NCBI RefSeq assembly: GCF_014203155.1
Contig: NZ_JACHIK010000013.1
Location: 56,742-120,741 of the forward strand
Length of the DNA stretch: 64,000 nucleotides
Direction of reading: 5' to 3'
Origin: Shinella fusca
Lineage (GTDB): Bacteria > Pseudomonadota > Alphaproteobacteria > Rhizobiales > Rhizobiaceae
Shown: in pieces, positions 1-8,744 of the stretch
Numbering within the stretch: position 1 is the stretch's first letter
How the letters are laid out: the number at the start of each line of letters is the position of its first letter
Program-made: the position numbers and the translations under genes
The notes under the pieces: generated by a model
Told to the model about the DNA's origin: nothing
The model's input: only the letters and a program-made list of their open reading frames with translations
The model's database searches: none

Positions 1-174
1 TTTTCTGCCACATTTGTCCGGGCCGCCGACAGCGGTGGACAGTGCTTCGCGCCGGCGGCCCCGCGCCGCGTGGCGGGTTTCCTTCCGTTGGCGAAGCGTT
101 TATGAACGCGTGAAAATCAACGTCATTTTGCCCGATTCCCGAAATAGGGCGGATCAGTCACTCCGGAACCCGAT

Positions 175-1503
175 ATGCGCCTTTCCCGCTTCTTCCTGCC
201 CATCCTCAAGGAAAACCCCAAGGAGGCCGAGATCGTCTCCCACCGGCTCATGCTGCGTGCGGGCATGATCAAGCAGCAGTCCCAGGGCATCTACACCTGG
301 CTGCCGCTCGGAAAGCGCGTTCTCGACAAGGTCAACGCCATCATCCGCGAGGAGCAGAACCGCTCCGGCGCCGTCGAGCTCCTGATGCCGACGCTGCAGT
401 CGGCCGAGCTCTGGCAGGAAAGCGGGCGCTACGACGCCTACGGCAAGGAGATGCTGCGCATCAAGGACCGGCAGGAGCGCCCCATGCTCTACGGCCCCAC
501 GAACGAGGAGATGATCACCGACGTCTTCCGCTCGTATGTGAAGTCCTACAAGGACCTGCCGCTCAACCTCTACCATATCCAGCTCAAGTTCCGCGACGAG
601 ATCCGCCCGCGCTTCGGCACCATGCGCTCGCGCGAGTTCCTGATGAAGGACGCCTATTCGTTCGACCTCAGCCGCGAGGGCGCCGAGCATGCCTATAACC
701 GCATGTTCGCGGCCTATCTTCGCACCTTCGCGCGCATGGGCCTTCGCGCCATTCCGATGCGCGCCGATACCGGCCCGATCGGCGGCAATCTCAGCCACGA
801 ATTCATCATCCTTGCCGACACGGGCGAGTCGGAGGTCTTCTGCCACAAGGACTTCCTGGGCTTCGACGTGCCCGCCGAGGACACGGATTTCGAGGACGTC
901 GCCGGCCTGAAGGCGATCTTCGACAAGTGGACCTCGCGCTATGCCGCGACCTCGGAGATGCACGACGCACCCGCCTTCGAGGCGATCCCGGAAGGCGAGC
1001 GCCTTTCGGCCCGCGGCATCGAGGTCGGCCACATCTTCTATTTCGGCACAAAGTATTCCGAGGTCATGGGCGCCAGGGTGCAGGGCCCGGACGGCAAGGA
1101 ACATGCCGTGCACATGGGCTCCTACGGCATCGGCCCGACGCGCCTCGTGCCGGCGATCATCGAGGCCTCGCACGACGAGAACGGCATTATCTGGCCGAAG
1201 GCCATCGCGCCCTTCGAGGCGATCGTCATCAACATGAAGTCGGGCGACGCCGCCTGCGATGCGGCCTGCGAGAAAATCTACGCCGCGCTGCAGAAGGCCG
1301 GCATCGACGTGCTCTATGACGACAAGGACGAGCGCGCGGGCGCCAAGTTCGCCACCGCCGACCTCATCGGCGCGCCGGTGCAGGTCATCGCCGGCCCGCG
1401 CGGCGTTGCGAACGGCGAGGTCGAGATCAAGGACCGCAAGACCGGCGAACGCGAGACGCTGACCATCGAGGCGGCCATCAACCGCCTGACGTCCGGCAAC
1501 TGA
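175..1503 (+). CDS. proS: prolyl-tRNA synthetase (short, editing-domain-less type)
   Basis: Charges tRNA-Pro with proline in the cytoplasm. The 442-residue product is a class II synthetase: a TNEE block at 109-112, motif 2 [10 protein letters not shown] at 139-148 followed by MKDAYSFD, a GSYGIGPTR motif 3, and a C-terminal anticodon-binding domain over roughly the last 100 residues. It is far shorter than the ~570-residue E. coli enzyme because the ~180-residue INS editing domain between motifs 2 and 3 is missing. That is usual for alphaproteobacteria, where mischarged Ala-tRNA-Pro is cleared by separate proteins. ATG start. The gene lies upstream of lolC, separated by a palindromic repeat element. 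Confidence 0.96.
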   Translation: MRLSRFFLPILKENPKEAEIVSHRLMLRAGMIKQQSQGIYTWLPLGKRVLDKVNAIIREEQNRSGAVELLMPTLQSAELWQESGRYDAYGKEMLRIKDRQERPMLYGPTNEEMITDVFRSYVKSYKDLPLNLYHIQLKFRDEIRPRFGTMRSREFLMKDAYSFDLSREGAEHAYNRMFAAYLRTFARMGLRAIPMRADTGPIGGNLSHEFIILADTGESEVFCHKDFLGFDVPAEDTDFEDVAGLKAIFDKWTSRYAATSEMHDAPAFEAIPEGERLSARGIEVGHIFYFGTKYSEVMGARVQGPDGKEHAVHMGSYGIGPTRLVPAIIEASHDENGIIWPKAIAPFEAIVINMKSGDAACDAACEKIYAALQKAGIDVLYDDKDERAGAKFATADLIGAPVQVIAGPRGVANGEVEIKDRKTGERETLTIEAAINRLTSGN

Positions 1504-1534
1504 AGCGGGTGAAACGATGCCCGTAGCGCCGCCG

Positions 1535-1690
1535 CACCCCCCTCTGGCCTGCCAGCCATCTCCCCCACAAGGGGGGAGATCGGCAAGGCGTAAGGGCAGT
1601 GCTCCGGTGGTGGCGTCGAAGAGGGGCGAAACGGTGCTCCACCCGATCTCCCCCCTTGTGGGGGAGATGCCCGGCAGGGCAGAGGGGGGT
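1535..1690. repeat. RIME-like inverted-repeat intergenic element
   Basis: Two arms of about 48-49 bp (1535-1583 and 1643-1690) are imperfect reverse complements, separated by ~59 bp. Each arm carries its own smaller palindrome (ATCTCCCCCacaaGGGGGGAGAT-like). This nested structure resembles rhizobial intergenic mosaic elements (RIME). It fills most of the proS-lolC gap and could fold into a stable hairpin in a read-through transcript. The family assignment is from memory of such elements, not from a search. Confidence 0.75.
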
Positions 1691-1757
1691 ATTGCCAGCC
1701 GCTACAGCGACTTCTTCTTTTCATATGAGATCGCCCGAGGGGCAACGGGGAGGAAGC

Positions 1758-3053
1758 ATGGCTGACGCAGCAAGCGGAGCGACCGAGGCCTTCAGGAAGA
1801 GCCGCCCGTTTTCCGCCTTCGAGCGGATGGTCGCCTGGCGCTACCTGCGCTCCCGGCGCAAGGAAGCCTATATCTCGGTCATCGCCGGCTTTTCCTTCAT
1901 CGGCATCATGCTGGGCGTCGCCACGCTCATCATCGTCATGGCGGTGATGAACGGCTTCCGCACGGAGCTGATCTCGCGCATCCTCGGCATCAACGGCCAC
2001 ATGATCATCCAGCCGGTCGACAGCCCGCTGAACGACTATGCCGCGCTCGCCGACCGGCTGGCCGCCATTCCGGGCGTCACCATGGCGATCCCGCTCGTCG
2101 AGGGCCAGACGCTGGCGCAGGGTACGGCCGGCGGCGGAACGGGCGCGCTGGTGCGCGGCATCCGCGCCGACGACCTCGCCAGGATGAAGGCCGTCTCCGA
2201 CCATATCAAGGAAGGCGACCTCGTCGGCTTTGCCGCCGGCACGGGGGTCGCCATCGGCTCGCGCATGGCCGAGGCGCTCGGGCTCACCGCCGGCAGCCAG
2301 ATCACGCTCGTGGCGCCCGAGGGCGACGTGACGCCGCTCGGCGTCAACCCGCGCGTGAAGACCTACACGGTCTCGGCGATCTTCGAGATCGGCATGTCGG
2401 AATACGACGCCTCGATCATTTACATGCCGCTGGAAGAGGCGCAGCTCTATTTCAACGCCGAAGGCATCGTGCAGTCGATCGAGCTCTTCGTCTCCAATCC
2501 CGATGCGGTCGACGACTTGCGCCAGCCCGTCGAGGCGGCCGCAGGCCGGCAGATCTTCATCACTGACTGGCGCCAGCGCAACCAGACCTTCTTCTCCGCG
2601 CTTCAGGTCGAACGCAACGTCATGTTCATGATCCTGACGCTGATCGTGCTCGTCGCCGCGCTCAACATCATCTCCGGCCTCATCATGCTGGTGAAGGACA
2701 AGGGCAGCGACATCGCGATCCTGCGCACCATGGGTGCGACCTCGGGCGCCATCATGCGCATCTTCTTCATGACGGGCGCGGCCATCGGCACGGTCGGCAC
2801 CTTCGCCGGCGTCCTTCTCGGCGTCGTCGTCTGCCTCAACGTCGAATCGATCCGCCAGTTCTTCTCCTGGGTTTCCGGCACGACGCTGTTCAACCCCGAA
2901 CTCTACTTCCTGAGCCAGTTGCCGGCGGACATGAACGCCGGCGAGACGGTTTCGGTCATCGTCATGGCGCTGGTGCTCTCGTTCCTCGCGACGATCTTCC
3001 CCGCCTGGCGCGCCTCCAGGCTGGATCCCGTCCAGGCCCTCCGCTACGAATAG
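1758..3053 (+). CDS. lolC: lipoprotein-releasing ABC transporter permease (LolC/E family)
   Basis: Inner-membrane subunit of the Lol system that extracts outer-membrane lipoproteins and hands them to LolA. The 431-residue product has the family layout: a first membrane segment at about 39-63 after a basic N-terminus, a periplasmic MacB-type domain of about 200 residues, then three membrane segments of an FtsX domain with a strongly hydrophobic block near [20 protein letters not shown]. The start is the ATG at 1758, preceded by GGGGAGGAAG. An upstream extension in the same frame runs through the intergenic repeat and is not credible. lolD follows 13 bp downstream, so the two form an operon. 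Alphaproteobacteria usually have one such permease rather than separate LolC and LolE. Confidence 0.93.
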   Translation: MADAASGATEAFRKSRPFSAFERMVAWRYLRSRRKEAYISVIAGFSFIGIMLGVATLIIVMAVMNGFRTELISRILGINGHMIIQPVDSPLNDYAALADRLAAIPGVTMAIPLVEGQTLAQGTAGGGTGALVRGIRADDLARMKAVSDHIKEGDLVGFAAGTGVAIGSRMAEALGLTAGSQITLVAPEGDVTPLGVNPRVKTYTVSAIFEIGMSEYDASIIYMPLEEAQLYFNAEGIVQSIELFVSNPDAVDDLRQPVEAAAGRQIFITDWRQRNQTFFSALQVERNVMFMILTLIVLVAALNIISGLIMLVKDKGSDIAILRTMGATSGAIMRIFFMTGAAIGTVGTFAGVLLGVVVCLNVESIRQFFSWVSGTTLFNPELYFLSQLPADMNAGETVSVIVMALVLSFLATIFPAWRASRLDPVQALRYE

Positions 3054-3066
3054 GATAGAGAAACGC

Positions 3067-3753
3067 ATGGCTGCGCGCGTCGCTTTGGAACTCAAGGGCA
3101 TCGAACGGCACTACGGCCAGGGCGAGACCCTGCTGTCGATCCTCAAGGGGGCCGATTTCACGCTGAGAAGCGGCGAGACCGTCGCGCTCGTCGCCCCGTC
3201 CGGCACCGGCAAGTCGACGCTGCTCCACATCGCCGGCCTTCTCGAAAAGCCCGATGCCGGCGAGGTCTTCGTCAACGGCCATTCCTGCGCGGCGCTTTCC
3301 GACGACCAGCGCACCGGTATCCGCCGCGGCGAGATCGGCTTCGTCTATCAGTTCCACCACCTGCTGCCGGAATTCACGGCGCTGGAAAACATCATGATGC
3401 CGCAGCTCATCGGCGGGCTCTCCAGGGCGGAGGCGCGCGAGCGCGCCGCCCAGCTCCTCGATTACATGCGCATCGGCCACCGCGCCGACCATCGCCCCTC
3501 GGAGCTTTCCGGCGGCGAGCAGCAGCGCGTCGCCATCGCAAGGGCCGTCGCCAATGCGCCGCTGGTCCTGCTTGCCGACGAGCCGACCGGCAACCTCGAC
3601 CCGGAAACCGCGGGCTATGTCTTCGAGGCGCTGGAAGCGCTCGCCCGCCAGTCGGGCCTTGCCGCGCTGATCGCCACGCATAACCACGAGCTTGCCGGCC
3701 TCATGGACCGGCGCGTGACCATCGAGGATGGCCTCGTGCGTGAAATGGAGTAG
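3067..3753 (+). CDS. lolD: lipoprotein-releasing ABC transporter ATP-binding protein
   Basis: ATPase that powers lipoprotein release by the adjacent LolC-type permease, acting on the cytoplasmic face of the inner membrane. The 228 residues contain Walker [10 protein letters not shown] at 43-51, a Q-loop ([16 protein letters not shown], typical of the LolD/MacB group), the signature LSGGEQQR, and Walker [14 protein letters not shown] with the H-loop THNHEL. The first Walker A glycine is alanine; the catalytic GKS is intact. It starts 13 bp after lolC. Its TAG stop lies inside a palindrome shared with the convergent downstream gene. Confidence 0.95.
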   Translation: MAARVALELKGIERHYGQGETLLSILKGADFTLRSGETVALVAPSGTGKSTLLHIAGLLEKPDAGEVFVNGHSCAALSDDQRTGIRRGEIGFVYQFHHLLPEFTALENIMMPQLIGGLSRAEARERAAQLLDYMRIGHRADHRPSELSGGEQQRVAIARAVANAPLVLLADEPTGNLDPETAGYVFEALEALARQSGLAALIATHNHELAGLMDRRVTIEDGLVREME

Positions 3754-3769
3754 GCCCGGGGCCTACTCC
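3747..3769. terminator. palindrome spanning both stop codons of convergent genes
   Basis: GGAGTAGGCC (3747-3756), a three-base loop CGG, then the exact reverse complement GGCCTACTCC (3760-3769). The lolD stop (TAG, 3751-3753) and the stop of the minus-strand gene (TAG, 3763-3765) sit at mirrored positions in the two arms. No T tract follows on either side, so termination is an inference from position and stability. Confidence 0.55.
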
Positions 3770-4335
3770 AGCCCGCAGATCGATCGGCCGATCTCGTCCT
3801 TCCAGTCTTTCAGCAGAACGAACTGCGCGGTGCCCGCAACGGGCCGGCCGCCGCTTTTGCCCTTGCCGGTCAGTACGTTGAGGTCGCAGTCCCGCGTGCC
3901 GTTGTCGATCGTGTCATAGGCCGAATAGGTATAGCCGGCGACGATGAAATCGAAGTTGCGGTAGGCGATGGTGAGCGACTGGCGCCAGCGGTCGCGCCCG
4001 ACCGCGTCGTTCTTCGTCGTCAGCGTGAAGGAGCCGTTGGCGAGCGCCGAAAGCTCCGGCTCCTGGCCGTAGAGGGTGTAGTTGCCCCAGACGGAATTCG
4101 GCAGGGCGAGCGCCAGCGTCAGCCGGTTTTCCCCGGCCTTGGCGAGATAGACGTAGAGCCCGTTGTCCTCGCTGCTGTCGTCGTCCGGCCTTGCCACCAG
4201 CACCAGGTCCGCCGCGCCGTCCTTGTCCCAGTCGCCGCTCGCCATGGCGACGACCCGGTCTGCCGCAAAGTCCGCGGCATGGGCGCTCACGGGCAGCGCG
4301 GCGGCAAGCAGAAGGGCGGCGGCAAGCGGCTTCAT
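3763..4335 (-). CDS. secreted hypothetical protein with an FG-GAP/VCBS-like motif
   Basis: A 190-residue protein beginning with a clear signal peptide (MKPLAAALLLAAALPVSAHA, cleavage probably after AHA). The mature N-terminus has GDWDKDGAADLVLVARP, which resembles the acidic calcium-binding turn of FG-GAP/VCBS repeats, then a beta-rich sequence. Two cysteines late in the protein (DCDLNV and SICGLE) could form a disulfide. The start at 4335 is chosen for its GGAGG at a proper distance and for the signal peptide; a longer in-frame extension has neither. It is convergent with lolD and divergent from a small membrane-protein gene. Probably periplasmic or extracellular; no enzymatic role can be assigned. 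Confidence 0.75.
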   Translation of the reverse strand: MKPLAAALLLAAALPVSAHAADFAADRVVAMASGDWDKDGAADLVLVARPDDDSSEDNGLYVYLAKAGENRLTLALALPNSVWGNYTLYGQEPELSALANGSFTLTTKNDAVGRDRWRQSLTIAYRNFDFIVAGYTYSAYDTIDNGTRDCDLNVLTGKGKSGGRPVAGTAQFVLLKDWKDEIGRSICGLE

Positions 4336-4408
4336 CGTTTTTCCTCCATTGGTCGAGGCGACCTTATTGCGCCGGAAAGCGCCGGTCCAGAGGGGCTGTG
4401 GAAAGCTG

Positions 4409-4437
4409 TTGACATGAGAACAATAATAGAACAAAAT
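4409..4437 (+). promoter_or_regulatory. sigma-70 type promoter for the 28-codon gene
   Basis: TTGACA at 4409-4414, a 17-base spacer, then CAAAAT at 4432-4437. The stretch is markedly AT-rich compared with its surroundings and ends 27 bp before the small ORF's ATG. The -35 box is a perfect match and the -10 is moderate. Confidence 0.5.
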
Positions 4438-4464
4438 AAAAACATAAAAGGAAAGGGAGCCACA

Positions 4465-4551
4465 ATGACCGATTTTCTTCGCGAACTTGCAGCATTCACC
4501 TCCATGGCGATTTTCTTCGCCAGCTTCTCCGTCATCCTCTTCGGAATCTGA
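4465..4551 (+). CDS. 28-residue hydrophobic microprotein
   Basis: ATG at 4465 preceded by AAAGGGAG at normal spacing, stop TGA at 4549-4551. The product begins MTDFLRELAAF and continues as one hydrophobic helix (about residues 10-27, rich in F, I, S and A), consistent with a single-pass inner-membrane peptide with a short acidic/basic cytoplasmic N-terminus. It has its own candidate promoter and a good ribosome binding site, which argues for a real gene despite the length. I do not recognise the family. It could alternatively be a leader peptide, but dnaE starts 133 bp further on and no attenuator structure is obvious. Confidence 0.55.
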   Translation: MTDFLRELAAFTSMAIFFASFSVILFGI

Positions 4552-4684
4552 CGGAACCGCATTTCCCCGACGCCAATGCATCGTCTCCACGCCTTCAAGG
4601 CGTGGAAAGCGGGCGCAAAGCCAAGAACCGGCTGGACGAGACGGCTGCGAATCCGTTTAAGCTCTTCCTCTCACTGGAAGGACG

Positions 4685-7600
4685 ATGCGGATGGCGGACG
4701 AAGCTCTGAAGACGGATGGCGAAAAGATCGCGGAAACGCCGGGCTTCGTGCATCTGCGCGTCCACTCGGCCTTCTCGCTTCTGGAAGGGGCCCTGCCGAT
4801 CAAGAAGATCATCGGCAAGGCGACGTCCGACCAGCAGCCGGCCATCGCCATCACCGACACGAACAACCTGTTCGCGGCGCTCGAATTCTCGCAGAAGGCG
4901 GTCGGCGAGGGCATCCAGCCGCTGATCGGCTGCCAGCTTTCCATCGACATGGAAGACGAGGGCGAGGGGGAACGGCGCGGCGGCCAGTCGCAGCTTGCGA
5001 AATTGCCGTCCATCGTGCTCCTGGCCGCCACCGATGCCGGCTATGCGCGGCTCGTCGATCTCGTCAGCCGGGCCTATCTCGGCGGCGAGGGCAGCCAGGC
5101 GATCCATATTGCCCTGAGCTGGCTGGAGGAGGGTACGGAGGGGCTGATCGCGCTTTCCGGTGCGCTCGGCGGCCCCGTCGACATGGCCTTCCTCTCCGGT
5201 CATCCGGCGGCCGCGACGGCGCGGCTTCATGCGCTGAAGCGGCTCTTCGGCGACCGGCTCTATATCGAATTGCAGCGCCACGGGCGCTACGACAAGCAGC
5301 ACGAACGGCGCATGGTGGACCTCGCTTATGCAGAGGACCTGCCGCTGGTCGCGACCAACGAGCCGTTCTTCCCGGCGCCCGACGACTACGATGCGCACGA
5401 CGCGCTGATGGCGGTGGCGCACAATGCCATGGTCTCCGACGACAATCGCTTCCGCCTGTCGCCGGACCACTATCTCAAGAGCCGCAAGGACATGGCGAAG
5501 CTCTTCGCCGACCTGCCGGAGGCGCTGGAGAACACGGTGGAGATCGCGCAGCGCTGCTCCTTCGTGCTGAAGACCCGCGCGCCCATCCTGCCGCGCTTCA
5601 CCGGCGCGACGGGCGACCCGGAGGAGGCCGAGCGCGCCGAGGCGGCGGAACTGCGCCGCCAGGCGATCGAGGGCCTCGACCGGCGCATGGAACTGCTCGG
5701 CCTGTCGCCCGGCTATACGGAGAAGGATTACCGCGAGCGGCTGGAATTCGAGCTCAGCGTCATCGAGCGCATGAAGTTCCCCGGCTACTTCCTCATCGTT
5801 GCCGACTTCATCAAATGGGCCAAGCAGCACAACATCCCCGTCGGGCCGGGCCGCGGCTCGGGCGCGGGCTCGCTCGTCGCCTATGCGCTGACCATCACCG
5901 ACGTCGACCCCTTGCGCTTCTCGCTGCTCTTCGAACGCTTCCTCAACCCGGAACGCGTCTCGATGCCCGACTTCGACATCGACTTCTGCCAGGACCGCCG
6001 CGAAGAGGTGATCCGCTACGTGCAGGGCAAGTACGGCCGCGAGCAGGTGGCGCAGATCATCACCTTCGGTTCGCTGCAGGCGCGCGCGGCGCTGCGCGAC
6101 GTCGGCCGCGTGCTGGAAATGCCCTACGGCCAGGTCGACAAGATCTGCAAGCTCGTGCCGAACAACCCGGCCAATCCGACGCCGCTCTACAAGGCCATCG
6201 AGGAGGAGCCGAAGCTGCAGGAGGAGGCGGAGAAGGAGCCTGTCGTCGCGCGTCTTCTCGACATCGCCCAGAAGATCGAGGGCCTCTACCGCCACGCTTC
6301 CACCCACGCCGCCGGCATCGTCATCGGCGACCGCCCGCTCTCCAAGCTCGTGCCGATGTACCGCGATCCGCGTTCGGACATGCCGGTCACCCAGTTCAAC
6401 ATGAAATGGGTAGAGCAGGCAGGGCTCGTGAAGTTCGACTTCCTCGGCCTCAAGACGCTGACCGTCCTCAAGACGGCCGTCGATTTCATCCGCAAGCGCA
6501 AGATCGAGGTGAAGCTGGAGAGCCTGCCGCTCGACGACACGCTCACCTACGACATGCTGTCGCGCGGCGAGACCGTCGGCGTGTTCCAGGTGGAAAGCGC
6601 GGGCATGCGCAAGGCGCTGATCGGTATGCGGCCGGACTGCATCGAGGACATCATCGCCCTCGTCGCGCTCTACCGCCCGGGCCCGATGGAGAACATCCCG
6701 GTCTACAACGCCCGCAAGCACGGCGAGGAGGAGATCGAGTCGATCCACCCGATGATCGACCATCTCCTGAAAGAGACGCAGGGCGTCATCGTCTACCAGG
6801 AACAGGTGATGCAGATCGCCCAGGTCCTTTCCGGCTACTCGCTCGGCGAGGCCGACCTTCTGCGCCGCGCCATGGGCAAGAAGATCAAGGAGGAGATGGA
6901 CAAGCAGCGCGCCCGCTTCGTCGACGGCGCTGTCAGGAACGGCGTGTCGAAGCCGCAGGCCGACCTCATCTTCGACCTGCTCGCCAAGTTCGCCAACTAC
7001 GGCTTCAACAAGTCGCACGCTGCCGCCTATGCCATCGTCTCCTACCAGACGGCCTATCTGAAGGCGCATTACCCGGTCGAGTTCCTCGCCGCGTCGATGA
7101 CCTACGATATGTCGAACACCGACAAGCTGAACGATTTCCGGCAGGATGCCGGCCGTCTCGGCATCGAGGTCATCCCGCCATCGGTGCAGACCTCCTTCGC
7201 CCATTTCGAGACGGGCGAGAACCGCATCTACTACGCGCTCGCCGCCATCAAGGGCGTCGGCGAGGCGGCCGTGCAGCATATCGTCGAGGTGCGCGGCGAT
7301 ACGCCGTTCAAGAGTCTGGAAGATTTCTGCGCGCGGATCGACCCGAAATTCGTCAACCGCCGCGTCTTTGAAAGCCTGATCATCGCCGGCGCCTTCGATT
7401 GCTTCGGTCATGACCGCGCCGCCATGATCGCCGGCCTCGACCGGCTGCTCGGCGCCGCCCAGCGCGCGCAGGAGAACAAGACGAGCGGGCAGGGCGACAT
7501 CTTCGGCATGGGTGCGGCGACCGGGCCGGAGGTCATCACGCTGCCGTCCTACACGCCCTGGCTTGCGTCCGAAAAGCTGCACCGCGAGTTCCAGGTGCTC

Positions 7601-8185
7601 GGCTTTTACCTCTCGGCCCACCCGCTCGATACCTATGCGCCGATCCTCGCCAAAATGCGCGTGCAGACCTTCTCGGACTTTTCCGCGGCGGTGAAGCGCG
7701 GCGCGACGGCCGGCCGCCTTGCCGGCACGGTCACCTCCAAGCAGGAGCGCAAGACCCGCACCGGCAACAAGATGGGCATCGTCGCCTTCTCCGATTCCTC
7801 CGGGCAGTTCGAGGCGGTGCTGTTTTCCGAGATGCTGAACCAGTACCGCGATCTGCTGGAGCCCGGCAAATCGCTGGTGATGACGGTGCAGGCGGAAGAG
7901 CGCCCGGAAGGTATCGGCCTTCGTATCCAGACGCTGCGCTCGCTGGAGGAGGAGTCGCTGCAGACGCAGAAGGCGCTGCGCGTCTACGTGCGCGACAGCG
8001 GCCCGTTGCGCTCCATCGCCGCCCATCTCAACACCAAGGGCGACGGCCTCGTCTCCTTCATCGTCATCAAGGACAGCGGCCAGCGCGAGATCGAGGTGGA
8101 GCTGAACGAGCGCTTCCGCATCTCCCCCGAAATCGCCGCCGCCATGCGCTCCACGCCGGGTGTTCTCGACGTGGAGCTGGTGTGA
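4685..8185 (+). CDS. dnaE: DNA polymerase III alpha subunit (DnaE1)
   Basis: Replicative DNA polymerase catalytic subunit. The 1166 residues match the usual DnaE1 length (E. coli 1160). Order of domains: PHP domain from about residue 20 (FVHLRVHSAFSLL), polymerase palm with GPGRGSGAGS and the catalytic PDFDIDF at 428-434, fingers with NKSHAAAYA, a helix-hairpin-helix segment (AAIKGVGEAAVQ), then an OB fold (AGTVTSKQERKT) and C-terminal tau-binding region. The ATG at 4685 is used; ATG 4691 is an alternative two codons on. Convergent with a RidA-family gene, with only 3 bp between stops. This is the housekeeping DnaE, not the ImuC/DnaE2 repair form, judged by its intact PHP and C-terminal regions. 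Confidence 0.97.
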   Translation: MRMADEALKTDGEKIAETPGFVHLRVHSAFSLLEGALPIKKIIGKATSDQQPAIAITDTNNLFAALEFSQKAVGEGIQPLIGCQLSIDMEDEGEGERRGGQSQLAKLPSIVLLAATDAGYARLVDLVSRAYLGGEGSQAIHIALSWLEEGTEGLIALSGALGGPVDMAFLSGHPAAATARLHALKRLFGDRLYIELQRHGRYDKQHERRMVDLAYAEDLPLVATNEPFFPAPDDYDAHDALMAVAHNAMVSDDNRFRLSPDHYLKSRKDMAKLFADLPEALENTVEIAQRCSFVLKTRAPILPRFTGATGDPEEAERAEAAELRRQAIEGLDRRMELLGLSPGYTEKDYRERLEFELSVIERMKFPGYFLIVADFIKWAKQHNIPVGPGRGSGAGSLVAYALTITDVDPLRFSLLFERFLNPERVSMPDFDIDFCQDRREEVIRYVQGKYGREQVAQIITFGSLQARAALRDVGRVLEMPYGQVDKICKLVPNNPANPTPLYKAIEEEPKLQEEAEKEPVVARLLDIAQKIEGLYRHASTHAAGIVIGDRPLSKLVPMYRDPRSDMPVTQFNMKWVEQAGLVKFDFLGLKTLTVLKTAVDFIRKRKIEVKLESLPLDDTLTYDMLSRGETVGVFQVESAGMRKALIGMRPDCIEDIIALVALYRPGPMENIPVYNARKHGEEEIESIHPMIDHLLKETQGVIVYQEQVMQIAQVLSGYSLGEADLLRRAMGKKIKEEMDKQRARFVDGAVRNGVSKPQADLIFDLLAKFANYGFNKSHAAAYAIVSYQTAYLKAHYPVEFLAASMTYDMSNTDKLNDFRQDAGRLGIEVIPPSVQTSFAHFETGENRIYYALAAIKGVGEAAVQHIVEVRGDTPFKSLEDFCARIDPKFVNRRVFESLIIAGAFDCFGHDRAAMIAGLDRLLGAAQRAQENKTSGQGDIFGMGAATGPEVITLPSYTPWLASEKLHREFQVLGFYLSAHPLDTYAPILAKMRVQTFSDFSAAVKRGATAGRLAGTVTSKQERKTRTGNKMGIVAFSDSSGQFEAVLFSEMLNQYRDLLEPGKSLVMTVQAEERPEGIGLRIQTLRSLEEESLQTQKALRVYVRDSGPLRSIAAHLNTKGDGLVSFIVIKDSGQREIEVELNERFRISPEIAAAMRSTPGVLDVELV

Positions 8186-8188
8186 GGC

Positions 8189-8587
8189 TCAAGCGGCGGC
8201 CGGCACGCGGGCCACGACCTTGATCTCGAAGTCGAAACCGGCGAGCCAGTTCACGCCGATCGCGGTCCAGTTCGGATAGGGGCGCGTGTCGAAGATCTCC
8301 TGTTTGACGGCCAGGATCGTGCCGAACTGGCTTTCAGGATCGGTGTGGAAGGACGTCACGTCGATGATGTCGTCGAAGGTGCAGCCCGCTGCCGCGAGCG
8401 TCGCTTCGAGGTTCTGGAAGGCGAGGCGCACCTGCTGCCCGAAATCGGGCTCCGGCGTGCCGTCGAGACGGCTGCCGACCTGGCCTGAGACGAACAGGAG
8501 GTCGCCGGATTTGATCGCGGCCGAATAGCCGTGCTCGTCGTAGAGGGCGTGTCTGCCCGCCGGAAAAATCGCTTCGCGCTGGGTCAT
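8189..8587 (-). CDS. RidA family protein
   Basis: A 132-residue member of the RidA/YjgF/UK114 trimeric family, whose best-known members hydrolyse reactive enamine/imine intermediates from PLP enzymes. Visible hallmarks are the N-terminal YSAAIKSGDLLFVSGQVG block, the QVRLAFQNLEATLAAAGCTFDDIIDVT middle (quoted part: QVRLAFQNLEATLAAAG), and RPYPNWTAIGV near the C-terminus. The canonical arginine that binds substrate carboxylates in archetypal RidA (R..T in the C-terminal third) is not obvious, so it may belong to a RidA2-7 subgroup of unknown substrate. ATG at 8587 is preferred to a TTG six codons upstream. Divergent from a TetR gene; two identical operators lie between, so it is probably the regulator's target. 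Confidence 0.85.
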   Translation of the reverse strand: MTQREAIFPAGRHALYDEHGYSAAIKSGDLLFVSGQVGSRLDGTPEPDFGQQVRLAFQNLEATLAAAGCTFDDIIDVTSFHTDPESQFGTILAVKQEIFDTRPYPNWTAIGVNWLAGFDFEIKVVARVPAAA

Positions 8588-8655
8588 GGCTGATCTCTCT
8601 TTCAAGGGTGGAAGGGGCCGGGGAGGCCACGATGCTTCACAACGATCGTAATTTA

Positions 8656-8672
8656 ATATACGTTGCGTATAT
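8656..8672. promoter_or_regulatory. operator O1 for the divergent TetR regulator
   Basis: ATATACG-TTG-CGTATAT, a perfect 7+3+7 inverted repeat. It lies about 70 bp upstream of the ridA-like start and has the same core as the second palindrome 48 bp away. Operator function is inferred from the duplicated palindrome between divergent genes, one of which encodes a TetR protein. Confidence 0.7.
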
Positions 8673-8703
8673 GAAATTGGGTGTACGCGGCCGCGATGTC
8701 AAG

Positions 8704-8726
8704 TTCATATACGTTTCGTATATGAA
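8704..8726. promoter_or_regulatory. operator O2 for the divergent TetR regulator
   Basis: TTCATATACG-TTT-CGTATATGAA, a perfect 10+3+10 inverted repeat ending 18 bp before the tetR start codon. It contains the same ATATACG/CGTATAT core as O1. The position would allow repressor to cover the tetR promoter or leader, i.e. autoregulation. Confidence 0.75.
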
Positions 8727-8744
8727 AAGAATGAGGATGAAAGC

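Noticed and set aside
154..1173. Long minus-strand open frame of 339 codons opposite proS
   Set aside because: It is the antisense shadow of a clear proS gene; composition is that of reversed GC-rich codons and no family is recognisable.
3109..3250. LolD Walker A with alanine in place of the first glycine as a sign of a dead ATPase
   Set aside because: The essential G-T-G-K-S-T and Walker B are intact and the variation is tolerated in this ATPase group.
4595..8026. 1143-codon minus-strand open frame opposite dnaE
   Set aside because: Shadow of dnaE caused by GC-rich third positions; low-complexity R/H/D/L composition and no ribosome binding site.
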